Assembly: GCF_018143015.1 (NCBI RefSeq)
Contig: NC_054740.1
Location: 39,399,180 to 39,463,179, forward strand
Length of the DNA stretch: 64,000 bases
Direction of reading: 5' to 3'
Source: Lytechinus variegatus
Taxonomy: Eukaryota; Echinodermata; Echinoidea; Temnopleuroida; Toxopneustidae
In this document: positions 12,048 to 23,500 of the stretch, piece by piece
Numbering within the stretch: the stretch's first letter is position 1
How the letters are laid out: the number at the start of each line of letters is the position of its first letter
The notes under the pieces: generated by a model
What the model was told of the DNA's origin: nothing
Database searches by the model: none
Seen by the model: only the letters and a program-made list of their open reading frames with translations
Translations under genes and position numbers: made by a program

Positions 12048-12140
12048 GAAAAAGAATGTTACCAGTGGGACTCGAACCTGCCATCTGCTGCTTTCCGGGC
12101 AGCGACTTAACAGGCTATTCTGGTTCACGGCTAAATCACG
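12048..12140 (-). mobile_element. tRNA-like sequence, probably a SINE head or tRNA fossil
   Basis: On the minus strand the segment reads with an anticodon-arm-like centre (tgcccggaaagcagc) and a box-B-like ggttcgagtccc. The T-arm does not pair cleanly and the acceptor stem is short, so a working tRNA is unlikely. Confidence 0.4.
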
Positions 12141-12269
12141 ATGAACTGAAATTCAAATACCCTCTATCCTTGTTAGAGGTGTTTTTTTTATATCCTTCAT
12201 TTTCAAATAGCGTTTAATTCTTTCTTGCCCTAAAATAGAGACTGAATACCCTAACTTGATGAACAATAG

Positions 12270-12430
12270 TGGGCCCGAACCAGCATTCAATCCACTAGAG
12301 TGTTTCATCAGCATTTTGTCCAACAGGTTGTCAGATCTGACAACTTTCCTTGATGTTGATTGGCTAAGAAGCGGTGTTACTATGGTAAATGTCGGATAAA
12401 ATGGGAATTGTCTGATAAAACGTATAGGGG
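12270..12430. repeat. Fragment of a dispersed TIR-element family
   Basis: Words such as gttgattggctaagaagc, gttactatggtaa and gtcggataaaa match, in inverse orientation, the sequence at about 16855-17000, and more loosely 55735-55845. The copies look like halves of an old MITE family; full borders were not found. Confidence 0.45.
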
Positions 12431-14270
12431 TATTTCAGCATCAGCAGAAGCAGCATCTCTCGAAGGGTCCTGTATCAGGGCCTAAGGTCGCAAAGGTCCC
12501 AAACAAAAGATTGTTAGAACAAGGGCATTGGGATAGGGAAGGCTTGGCTGGGAGACGGTAAGACGATCACGTGACGACAGATTAATAGATCCATCAAAAA
12601 CATCTTCTTTCCGAGCTAATACTGCGATCAATGCCGAACTTCAAAGATTATCCCAGAACCTGCCGATTTTCTATTTCGAGCCCGTCTTCGATCACTTCTG
12701 AGAGGGCCAAGCAGGGCGTAACGAGCCAAATATTTTGAGGGGGCAAACATGGCGTATGAGATAAACTTTCTACAAAGCTGAAAGCTGCGAGGGAGCAAAG
12801 CGAGGGAGAAAAAATATCTTTTTGTTACAAAAATTGAATTTTCTGATATATTTCGACATAATTATTGTTCATAAAAATAAACTATTTTGCAATTTTACAT
12901 TTTCTTTATTTTCCCTTTTCCACTCCTTTTTCTTGATCGTGAAACTTCGAGACCCCCTCCCCCTCATTTGTAACCACAATAACCACAGGCTGGATCGCTA
13001 GTCATGATTTCATTTCATCATGCATTATGAAAAGACAATTATTGTTTGCGTTTTCATTCTTGTATTAAAATAAAATCGCAGTTTAAACATTGCAGCATAC
13101 AATCTTGCAAGTATGAACAAATTCGGATAATGGTGTGATTTTTTTAAAGACCAATTATTTATCAGGTTTTTTTTCTTCCTTGATCGAATTCTTGTTTCCT
13201 TCTTAAATCAATGTTAAATCAATTTTGAGAGGTTGGAGGAGTGACAACATTTTCCAAATGTTACATCCAACCTTGCACAAAGCGGAATCCAATATATTAA
13301 GTCTGTGTTAGGTCCAACCAGAGGCGCCGGAACATCAGGCTCGGACAAAGAAAATGGAGGGGGAAATTAAGGGTTGTTACTATGGTCATGATGTGAGGAA
13401 CGATTTGTATAAAGAAGAGTTAAAAGGGAATTTATGATATTGAAAATATGAAAGGTGATTTGCGTTTACCAGAAGGAATGAAAGTCTTATTTTGAAAAGA
13501 AAAACAACAACTTCATTTCAGTCCCACCCAGGCGAGCTGAGCTTTTCAGGAATTTTTAATGTCAGTAGAAATCATGTTCAGGCATTCATCATCAACTCTA
13601 ATCGCCTGGAAACTTCTCCATTTGATTATGGAAACAACCATTTTCTCCTTGCAACAGGTTTGATGTCGGTTCAGATTACAAATATCAGGTTTTCTTTTTT
13701 TCGATTTTCGAGCTGGCAAACACATACATGGGCATTAAAGAGAGAATGTAGGCCTATATCATATATAATTGTGGACAAGTTAAAAACAAAATAAAACATG
13801 TCTCTAATTTGAATTTACTATCTGAAAATAACTCGTTGTAGTTGGTATTGATACGTCGAATCGACAAGCTTATAATTATTTACTCTAGTTGACATAGTTA
13901 CGTTTATTCACTATTGAATTAGGTTTCGGTTCCATGGCACATGAATACCCACGATATTTAGTCATGCAAGTTTGTGTTTTGATTTGTTACCAACATGATT
14001 TCATAATGGTCTTTAAGTTCATGAATGTTATTCCGAAGGATTCAGAAGAGTATGTAATTAGTGTTATCGCAAGGGCGGCGGACTCGTATTGTCGTGGGGG
14101 GGGCGCAAAGTCAAAACGGGCATCAAAATGGGCATTTTAGTGCAAACGGATTATTTTTTCACCATGAGATTATCATCTGCGTGAAGAAGACGTGTGATTT
14201 GTAGTAATTAACAATGATTAAGTGGAGGAAAGCCATTTTGAAGTGACTTCTGATTGTCAAGATATGAAAT
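12431..14270. other. Intergenic; no gene recognised
   Basis: No supportable exon. Short open frames near 13492-13794 and 13934-14140 show no domain, no splice context and no coding-like composition. Confidence 0.4.
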
Positions 14271-14274
14271 AAGG

Positions 14275-14995
14275 CTCATCCGCGAGCGAGCGGTTTGGAT
14301 AAATTCAAAGCTGAGGTTATAAAACTCGGTTTGCATATCATAGCGCTAATATCTGTTTAAAGGGTATCCTTGCGAGATGTTGTATAATGACCAGAAAAGT
14401 AACCTGTTAAGGACGGAATTTAGTGACTCATGAAAAGGATACATATCTCACCAATCAAATAATGCGAAGTGCGAGCTTGAGAGTTGTGATATTCCGACCT
14501 GAAAACTGCACATTCTAAGTATTTTTAGAAACCAGGCGCAGAATGAGTACCCTACTAAACAATTATTGATGCGAAGCGCGATCCCAATATTTTGTGATTT
14601 TCTTATTTAGTATGTATTGTGTTTTTTTGTAATGGTATTTCATAATGAATAAGGGCACATTTCATTTTGAAAAAGGGCCTTTTCCATTTTAAGCATATTT
14701 TTTTTTCAAATTAGGAGCAGAATGAGTACCCTACTAAACAATAATTGATGCGAGCACGAAACGCGAGCCCAACATTTTCCAACTTGAACACTGGACATGG
14801 TTACAATGCTTGTAACCATGAACAGGATGAGTACCTTTCTAAAAATTAATTGATGCGAGCGCGAAGCGGGAACCAAAAATTTTGTGATTTTCTAACCTAA
14901 AATGTATCCGTTTTACTTAAAAAAGGAGTATTTTATTTTTTAAAAAGGGCATATTTCATTTTGGAAAGGGGCATTTTTCATTTTGAAAGGGCACT
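14275..14995. repeat. Degenerate tandem repeat with 'gatgcgagcgcgaagcg' motif
   Basis: Three to four diverged units of about 120-170 bp share the order: gaatgagtaccctactaaac, aattgatgcgagcgcgaagc, and a following ttttgtgattttct. Between units lie short A/T-rich stretches with gggcatatttcattttg. It is non-coding and probably an old satellite-like or transposon-derived array. Confidence 0.6.
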
Positions 14996-15493
14996 TTTTT
15001 TTAGGGAGGCTAGTTGGTTGATAACCCTTTTTTTTTTGCTTGTCAAACTTTCCATTTTCCAACCCCTTGCCCCTCCCCCTACCTTTTGGGAGAGATTTCC
15101 GCCCCTGATTGGATGGCAAGGTTATCATTAATATGCTATGAAACTCATCATGCATGCATGTCTCCTTGGTGTGCCAGATAAAAAGTCCTCGAACTTCAAG
15201 GGAAAAAAAACTTCCATTAGTTTTCAAGATTTATACATCTGGTTGCCATGGAGATTGGACAACAAGACCGTAGCATACTCGTAAGCACTGCTAGACAAAG
15301 TGTGAAAGGCCATCTGCTATAGTTCAATGTCGTCGTGTCCTCGCTGCATTCAAGACATAATCTTTTCACGTTATCTGGAGCAGAAATCGATTTACCTATT
15401 ATAGCATAAACCACTTTTTTATTTGAAGTATTCGCCGACTGCGCTGCCCATGTTGAACTTCTGGTTTGAATCGGTTTCTTTCTACCGTGGCCT

Positions 15494-15600
15494 GCAGTCA
15501 CACCAACGAAAGTGACTCCAAACCGATCGATGGTCTACCATTGGTAATAACATAGTAGCATTGATCGGTCTGTAGCAGATTTCCTTGGTGTAACTATAGC
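15494..15600. mobile_element. Short TIR element, second copy
   Basis: Left end cagtcacaccaacgaaagtg, core ccaaaccgatcgatgg, and inverted right end tgatcggtctgtagcagatt with ccttggtgtaact. It belongs to the same family as 3653-3770 and is about 107 bp long. Confidence 0.6.
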
Positions 15601-15659
15601 ATCAGAGCTCGATGAGAAACAAACTTGTGAGCAGGTGTTTATTCGCCATCGACCTTCTT

Positions 15660-16040
15660 CTTCCAGGGTTTTTTTTATTATTTTTTTCATCGATCCGTCT
15701 GCTCAGGATCTCCACCCGTTTCACAGGGGCAAAGGAAGGGGGCAGGAACGCCAAGATGTGATATTTTAAAGAAGCATTATGTTGCTGCATAAAAGCCCCC
15801 CCCCCCCCCCCCCCCATCTGATCCCCTCATGATTTTTTTTTTCATATACGCGACTGTGTTTTTTTGATCATTTTTTTCATCGATCCGTCTGCTCAGGATC
15901 TCCACCCGTTTCACAGGGGCAAAGGAAGGGGGCAGGAACGCCAAGATGTGATATTTTATAGAAGCATTATGTTGCTGCATAAAAGCCCCCCCCCCCACCT
16001 GCTCCCCTCCTGATTTTTTTTTCATATACGCGACTGTGTG
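15660..16040. repeat. 190-bp tandem duplication with poly-C tract
   Basis: Two nearly identical copies, with the word catcgatccgtctgctcagg at 15688 and again at 15878 (period 190). The main difference is the length of the C-run near 15797-15817 against 15987-15996. The copies share a cggtgg-poor, TIR-free body, so simple local duplication is the best reading. Confidence 0.85.
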
Positions 16041-17072
16041 CAAGCCAGTAAAGCCCCAAAAGCAAAACGCTAAGTAAAATATGATTTTTTTTTTGATAAG
16101 GTAAATAACAGAAAATAATCAAAATAGGATAATATGTTGATCAAAAACCAATTGGATAAGCCTGACTATGTAAGTAATACCCTCACATCGTTGGTATATA
16201 AATTCTTTACTTCCACAAATGATAAAATTCATCAAAAATTCAGTTAAAATACAAGGGTCGCAAAACGGTTATTAAAGGGGGATGACCCTGTCCAAAATCA
16301 CAATAAAAATGGTCATCCCCAGACTTCCCGGTTCCACTGCCTCTGAAATACATCAAAATGTATACGTAAATAGCTAATACAAAATGTTTTGTGTGAGGAG
16401 TGGGAGTGGGGGGGGGGGGTAACAATGGCCATATGACCTAACCAGGTCAATCCCGAACGATAGTGGCCTACACCCAGTCACAGTTAGGCCTATTACATCA
16501 AAAAAGTGGGACATTCTAGTCTGGTTTTACCACGCACTATTTTTTACAGTAATTTGTTCTTTCATACCAACATTTTTAAATGATAGAGCAAGAAGTCATT
16601 TAATGGCAAAATGGGTGTTCACTCGAATGAAATATCTAGATACTCATTTCCATCTAATGTTGAAATATGACGGCAATCTTTACGGGAGAGGGCCTTCCAA
16701 AGCAAAATTTACTGGTTTGTTGCTACATTCATCATGATAATTAGCTGTTGACTTTTGCTTATTTTGCCAAAGGAGATAGACAGATTTACTTTAGTGATCA
16801 CGATTTACTTTAGTTGATCACTAAGTTACTTTAGTTGGTCATATGTTAAGGGGGGCGTTTCATTAAAAGATTCATCGGATGTTTTATCTGACAAGTCCTG
16901 TTTTATCCGACAGTTACCATAGTAACGGTGCTTTTCAGCAAATAAGAATCGAGTTGTCAACTTGGACGAAAATATTTGCAAAATGCTCCTGAGTTTTGAT
17001 TAACACTTAAAAAGTGTATTTAAAAAGTCCACACCAAGTTTCCAAAAATGCATAATGCATTTCCATTTATTT
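16041..17072. other. Intergenic upstream of INTU
   Basis: No gene seen. It contains a G-run near 16409-16418, one half of the dispersed TIR family at about 16850-17000 (gacagttaccatagtaacgg), and no clear promoter elements. Confidence 0.4.
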
Positions 17073-17215
17073 AGATGCAGGGTAAAAGGGCATTGTCGTT
17101 CAAATGCCTTGCTCACGGACATTGGTCATGTTGGTATGATGGCTGGGGTTCGAACCTCGGGCGTTCAAAACAGTCAGGCGCTTGAGACCACCGGTCCGAC
17201 CACGGCGCCTCAACT
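17073..17215 (-). mobile_element. tRNA-derived SINE head, minus strand
   Basis: On the minus strand: gcgccgtggtcggaccggtg at the 5' side, box-B-like aggttcgaacccc near 17153, then the shared SINE body aatgcccttttaccctgcat. It ends only about 150 bp upstream of the INTU start codon. Confidence 0.6.
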
Positions 17216-17365
17216 CCGCCCAATCATCAAAGTAGTATGCCGCCATCTATTGATGGCTCCCACACAGGTATTTGTAAACAAGATGGCGATGCAGTGGGTG
17301 AAAATAGTCGACAACAATCATTTCGTAAGCTAGATTAGAGACGATCTAGAACAGTGTCATCAACA
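17216..17365 (+). promoter_or_regulatory. INTU: Probable INTU promoter / 5'UTR
   Basis: This is the only space between the SINE and the INTU start codon. No TATA box is evident. There are two gccgccat/aagatggcg words (17239 and 17279-17288) of the kind bound by YY1 near transcription starts, and a GC-rich, CpG-rich stretch follows directly in the first part of intron 1 (17515-17635). The assignment is inferred from position and composition. Confidence 0.4.
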
Positions 17366-17502
17366 ATGGACGGCTCCAGAAGAAGAGCAAATGTTCGCGT
17401 GAAGTATTCAGGAGAATCTGTATCAAAGCCCAAATTACCAACTCCAGAAATAGTTGTTGATCATGACACCGCTTCGGATGTGGAATACAGCGACGATAAT
17501 GA
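17366..17502 (+). CDS. INTU: INTU exon 1 (start codon)
   Basis: Residues 1-46. The ATG has a favourable context (caacaATGG). The peptide starts MDGSRRRANVRVKYSG and ends in an acidic stretch VEYSDDN, which parallels the acidic N-terminus of vertebrate INTU before LEPEW. The donor GTAGGT at 17503 overlaps an in-frame TAG, so the exon must stop at 17502. Confidence 0.85.
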
Positions 17503-20500
17503 GTAGGTCAACAGACAACAGGGCCGGGTAGCGCTAGCTAGGAGCTAGGCGCGGCGGTTGGGCACGGCACACGCCAACGGGAAAGATTGGGGCTGCGCGG
17601 TACGCTTGCCGCGCCGCTGGCTTCTCTAGACTAGATCCAGTAGATGTGATGAAGAATGAAGTGTAGACTGTAGTTTTGGGTCACCGTCATGTCAATGGCT
17701 TAATTTAATGTTGAAGGGGCATTAACATGATTAAGCTGAAGAATCGGGGGGCATTTGCGAAAATGAATGTGAAAATGATAAGGATCTGGCCAACTGAGCT
17801 GAGCAACTCTCTTCCCGTGATCGTGTGTGTCGTGAGCTATGACTGTGTTCACGTGACAATGGGAGTCACCAGCACTGACTAAATAAATGGTAGTGAATAG
17901 ACTGGTGACTTAATTTTTTTAAACCAGGATAATGTTGATATCTGGGACCTGTAGCATATATAACTTTATCTGAGAGTGAGAAAACTCTCTGGTAAAAACT
18001 GAAAACTAAGGACGCGTCGTTAGTCTGATTTCTGCCATTGAATTTACATGGCAAAAACTACGGTAAAAACAACCTGAGTTTTCTCAGGTAAAAAGTTTTA
18101 TGCAACGGGCCCTTGATTGATGTGACTGTGAATTTATGACTGATGGAATGGATGATGATGAAGTTGTAACTTAAGCTTTGTGTATCTGGCTGGGAAAGAT
18201 GGACAGACACTGACATATTGGGGACCATTCTTGTTGGGGGGGGGCTGGTGGTTGAGGTCAGCTTGGCATTATCCTGGTTGAGTCGCCGGTCCATTCACCA
18301 CCATTTATTTCCTTAGCGCTGGTGACTTCTTTCCACTTTCATTGACTTTGTAAATGAGTGCACTCACACAAGGAATTTGTGACAAATTTCACAATAAGGC
18401 CGTCAGCTTTTAAGAAAGAAGATGTTTGATTTAATTGAGATTGGGAAGTGGGAGGATGATGAGGTGGAGGGGTCAATTGTATGTCAATTCAATTGTCTTG
18501 ATTGTCTGCTTTTTATGGGGGTGCATACAAAGGGAGAAATGTGTGCCAGCCCCCAATCATAAGAGTACATGAACAATTCCTTTGTAGAACCCAAAACCCT
18601 ATATAACAATTTCCTATGTAAAACCAAACACTTTTTAGTATGAAAAAGAAAGGCATTGCTATGTGTTAAAAATTCCCATAGAAGACAATCTATTTTATGT
18701 GTGCTAATTCTTAATTGGCAACCCCCCCCCCCCACAAAAAAAAATGTCCATGCAATTTCTTCACAGTACACAGCTACAGTTTTATTGCAGGAAATGGACA
18801 CCATCCTTTACTACAGTGATTGGGGAAAAAAAATACATATTTTGGGGAGATTCATGTTTAATTCTGCAATATTGGATTTAAGCTATACACGTGGCAATAA
18901 ATCAAAATTTTCCAGGGCTCTTTTAGTTTCCTGTGCTTTTTTTTTGCATTTTGGGGGCACAATCACCCCTAGCTGGCTAGCCCCCATGTAATTTTTTCCC
19001 GTGGCTCTAATAATCGCAAACTAATGACATGCATGTAAACATCTACATGTAGCATCCCCCATTGGGATATATTACACCAAGGAAGTGTTCCCTATTAGTA
19101 ACTGGCTACATTCTCTTTTTTTTTTATTTGCTGGTATAGTGGATTGGAACCAGCCTGGAGTAGCTCAGTTCACAAGGACTCTGGAGAACTGTTCTACCTT
19201 GAGGCAGGAAAGCCGGTGACATCACCTCTAGAGCATGTAAACCCTGCCACACCAAAGGACACAACTGGAAAAACCAACCGGAAAGGCATCGCTCAACTAC
19301 AGAAGGTTCTCAAAGTTTCAAGGAGCAGAGACTCCACCCCTCAGTCCTCGCCCAACGGCAGCCGGTTCTTCTCAAGGACTCCACCTGGCAGCAACCACAA
19401 GCTGCGGAGGTCATCTCCAGGGTCGCAGTCCAGCGAGGGCACACCCATCAAGGAAGTGATTCTGAAGATCGGGACGTCACCTCCAAGAAGCCCAAATGAC
19501 ACGCTGAGTATCAGACTCCAAGGGTGGTTAGGGATTGTCCCTGGTAGAGGAGGGACGGACTCAAGTAGTGTCATGGGGAACGGACGAGAGCACAAGAATG
19601 GAGGGCCTATGCACGTGGATGATAGGTTGATGGTGAGGGGATTGCTGCCTCAAGGTGCTGCCATGAAATCAGCTCAAATTGAGATTGGTAAGTTTGCAAA
19701 ATGAATTCCAAAGATTTGTTTTGTTAATGTTTTTGTTTTACTTTTATCTGTTTCATTCTCGCAATTCCTTTGGTCATGTATGCACACATGTACAGAACAG
19801 TGATGATTTGAGATGCCTTTTAGAGGATGATGAGCTCAAAGATCATGCACATGTAGGTCATTATACTCGAAGATTTCACATTCTGACGGTAACAAAAAAA
19901 TTGTTTACTAAGATTACTTGGTGAAGGTCGAAGGTCATTTGAAGATTGGAACCGATTTTGAAATCGGCTCCTGATTTTATCCGATTTTACCACAATCTGC
20001 GATCACCTTCCGATCTTCGATCATGCCCCTCGAAGGAAAAATCGGACGCCGCTGTTAATTTTTAAAGGTCGTATTACCGACGGAAATCATTGCGTTTCTC
20101 TCTTACCTCCTTTTTGATGATAGACTTCTCTTCTCTTCAACCTCAATTTATAAATTTGTCTTTGCAACTTCGTCGGGAGATGCTTCTTTTATATTTCTTC
20201 TTGAATATTAACATTTAATTTCTCAAGATTATAATAAATTGATAAAAAACGTCCAGCTCCTCAAAACATTTTGATAACATGTTCCGAAACATCCCCCGTG
20301 CTTGCGACTTTTACTGCATTTTAATCGCACTTTGGCTTTAAAATTATGTATCGTTCATTAACCTGTGATCTATAAGAATTATTTTCATTTTATTTTCCTT
20401 TGCGACTTTGCTCGGAAGATGCATCATTCGTTTATCTTTCTAATAAAAATCACTTGGTCTATTTTAAAGCAGTAACACCTAAAAACCCTTGTAAAACATG

Positions 20501-23500
20501 TTCCAAACGATTGCGCATGTTTGCGACTTCCATTCCAATGCGACTTTGTCAGGAAGATGCGCGCGACCGCAAACAAAATTTTAATGTAATCCTTTGTTTT
20601 TAAACATCGCCGATTCGATTTTTGAAATGATTTTGATGTTAGAAGCTTAACTGGCGATCTGATTTTTTATCCGATTTACAACATTAATTTGAGGTCAATA
20701 AACTTTGCCCATGTTGAGGTATCAACATCAGAAACTCAACCATATGTATTTGAACTTTAAAGATAGTGTTGAAATTCTGTGAAACTTCAATTTATTGGAA
20801 GTCATGTCATCGGTTTCACCAGTCTTCGATAGACTTCTATTCATGTGATTCTGATGGACACCCATGGTGATTACATCGTTCATTAACAGGGGATTCCCCT
20901 TATCATGGGTATTCCCCTTTCTATTGATGATGTGTCATTCAATGGATAACTTCCAAGATCAATAATGGGTCTCTCTGATTCAGCAGCGAAATCTTGTTGG
21001 CTGAATTCGTTCTACCCAGACAATCAGACATGTATTCCAAGATTGAGTTTTCATATTATGTCATGAAAATTAATAGAAGAAAATGTTTTTGTCTCATTAT
21101 GGATGATACGTGTAGCCTACAATCACACATTGATTCTAAGCGTTCCTATGTTTTAGAAAGTTAGTATCTACATGTATATCATGAAGAAACTACCTCTTTG
21201 TGAAACACAAATAAAATAGAATTTTGAGGTATCTGCTCTTGTCCCATATTTGTCTTCTTGCCTGTCTAGCAGAAGAGAGTTATCATAACTTTTAAACTGA
21301 ATCTTGGACAAATTAGTAATCAAGTGTCACTGAGCATTCAGCGGAAATTTCAGGTTATATCATCAAGGTCAAAGGTCATCTGGGGTTAACAAACTGTGTC
21401 CATGCTTCCATTTTAGGTTTCAACATCAAACTTAGTCAGAGCTAAAGATTAAGAATCTTACACATTTTTGAATTATGTAAAATTAGAATATGGTATCAGC
21501 AAATTTGAGCAAAACAATGCTATGTCACTGGAACAGGTCAAAGGTCATTTAAGATCAATAAAGCTTTGATTAGAAAATGATAATTTGATCAGTACATTGT
21601 AAATCAAAGTACTGAATATCATTAAGTGACTCAAATTTTGATATAAATAAAGTCAAGTTCAAAAGTCATTTGAACATTTGAAGTGAACAACTTACAATTT
21701 TGTTTGAATTCTTATCATACACTGTACATATACCTGCATTTGTAGTGCAGATTTATTGTACATTAGTATTGTGCATTTTATTATGAAAAACAAGGGTTTT
21801 GGGGAAATACATTTTGGGGGATCACAGAATAAAAAATTCATTCCGAAAAATTGGTAGGTCTGGGCCCGTTGCAAAAATATTTGCAATCAAACGCAACCGT
21901 GCAACCAGTGAAGCACGTGTACATGTATGACGACCTGAGTTTAGAAGCAACTTTTTCTGAAACTGGCCCCAGTAACTGATGCTCGAGACACACGGTAATC
22001 CAACAGTTGGGTCCAGGCATCCAAAAATGATCAATTTTATAAACACAGATAACTAGGATGAGATCTGGCGACCAATAACCAATTTATGTACATGTACAGG
22101 GCCCTGGAACCGAGGGGGCTTGGTGGGCTTCATCCCCCCCCCCACTTTCAGAATCATTTCGCTGCCCCTGATTCTGTAAAAATACCCTTCTCAGCTCAGC
22201 AAAGTCATGACGACTCGCTTGCAGCTGTTTCACCGACATAATGTCAAAATGTCTTACCTTGGATTTGTTTTGATCTGATTTTGGTGAATTTCTGTGTTAT
22301 AATGTGAAGTCTGAATTCAACATTTTACTCTCTATATTTGATTCATATTGGTTTACACTTACAGTAATGCCTAGGTCACATAGCCCGGCCGATGAGGTTC
22401 CGATGAGCCAGCGATGCGATTTTAGCCGGACACCGGCCGGACTCCCGTGGTCACCGGCCGGCGTTTGGGGCTAAAAACCGCATCGGTGGCAGCTCGGCGA
22501 AATTTAACTTCGGAGTTAAAAATTCGACGGGCTCTCACCGAGCTCCCTCATCGCAGCCCCATCCTTACCACATCGGAATACGCATCGGCCGGTGTACGAC
22601 CGAGTATCGGCCGGTGTCCCGTGCCAGTTTATGTTTATTGCCATATTTATTGTGTATGTGGTAACATCCAAGGTATGAAAACTAAAGTTCTGTCGTTGTC
22701 TTTATTGTTTTTATCTTTTTAACATCTTAGAGCAATAAACTGAGAACTCAAAAGGTAAAACAAAGTTAATTTAGAAGGAAAGAAAATGTCATTTAGAAGG
22801 TTTTATAGAACACACCATAAAAATTGGTTAATTTTAACAAAGTTGCATAGATCAAAAGTTAAACAGTACTCAAGTAAAAATTAATATTTCGTAAGACTTT
22901 ATCTGATATGTAAACAATGGAGATCCTTCCTCATTATGAAAAAACACATACTTTTTAAAAGGTGAAAACATATTAATGGGCAATCATTTGAAGCCTATTA
23001 CAAAATTACAAAGCTAATCATATTGGTTGATACAAGTGTTTTTCTTTATGAAAGGTTAGTTTTTAAAGGTGAAAGAAAAGATACAATGACGATTATTCTT
23101 TGATTAAAAATAATTCAATCACTATGAATGTGTTGCTGTTGTATTATTTACACACATCTCATCTTATTCATACTGGTGTATTTTAATATTGATTTATTCT
23201 TTCAAACAGGTTTGATTTCTTTTGGCATTTATTACTAGTGTTCAAATTAAAAAGAGCAAAGGCAATGTTTTAAGATTACCCAATAACAGATTTATTTGCA
23301 AACAACATACTGAATAATGGAAAGTATAACACATCAAAAATGCGTTAAGTCCTGAGAAGAATAATGGAATGTCTGTGGCTGCATCCGGTATACTGTAACA
23401 ATATTAGACACAAGTTACTGCTGGTTTATTGCCACATCTTGCCATGGCACACTCCCGGCAGGACTGCAAAAGTAATTCTTGAGGTATGCGCACAGTTCTT

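Noticed and set aside
12048-12140. Candidate tRNA gene
   Set aside because: T-arm and acceptor stems do not pair well enough and no T-run terminator follows; kept only as a tRNA-like fossil.
1-17300. A further host gene in the left 17 kb
   Set aside because: No pair of frames with splice borders and a recognisable protein pattern was found; single short frames were not accepted as exons.
22447-22722. 91-codon plus-strand frame at the left Harbinger end
   Set aside because: Falls in the subterminal gccgg repeats; repeat composition explains the open frame.
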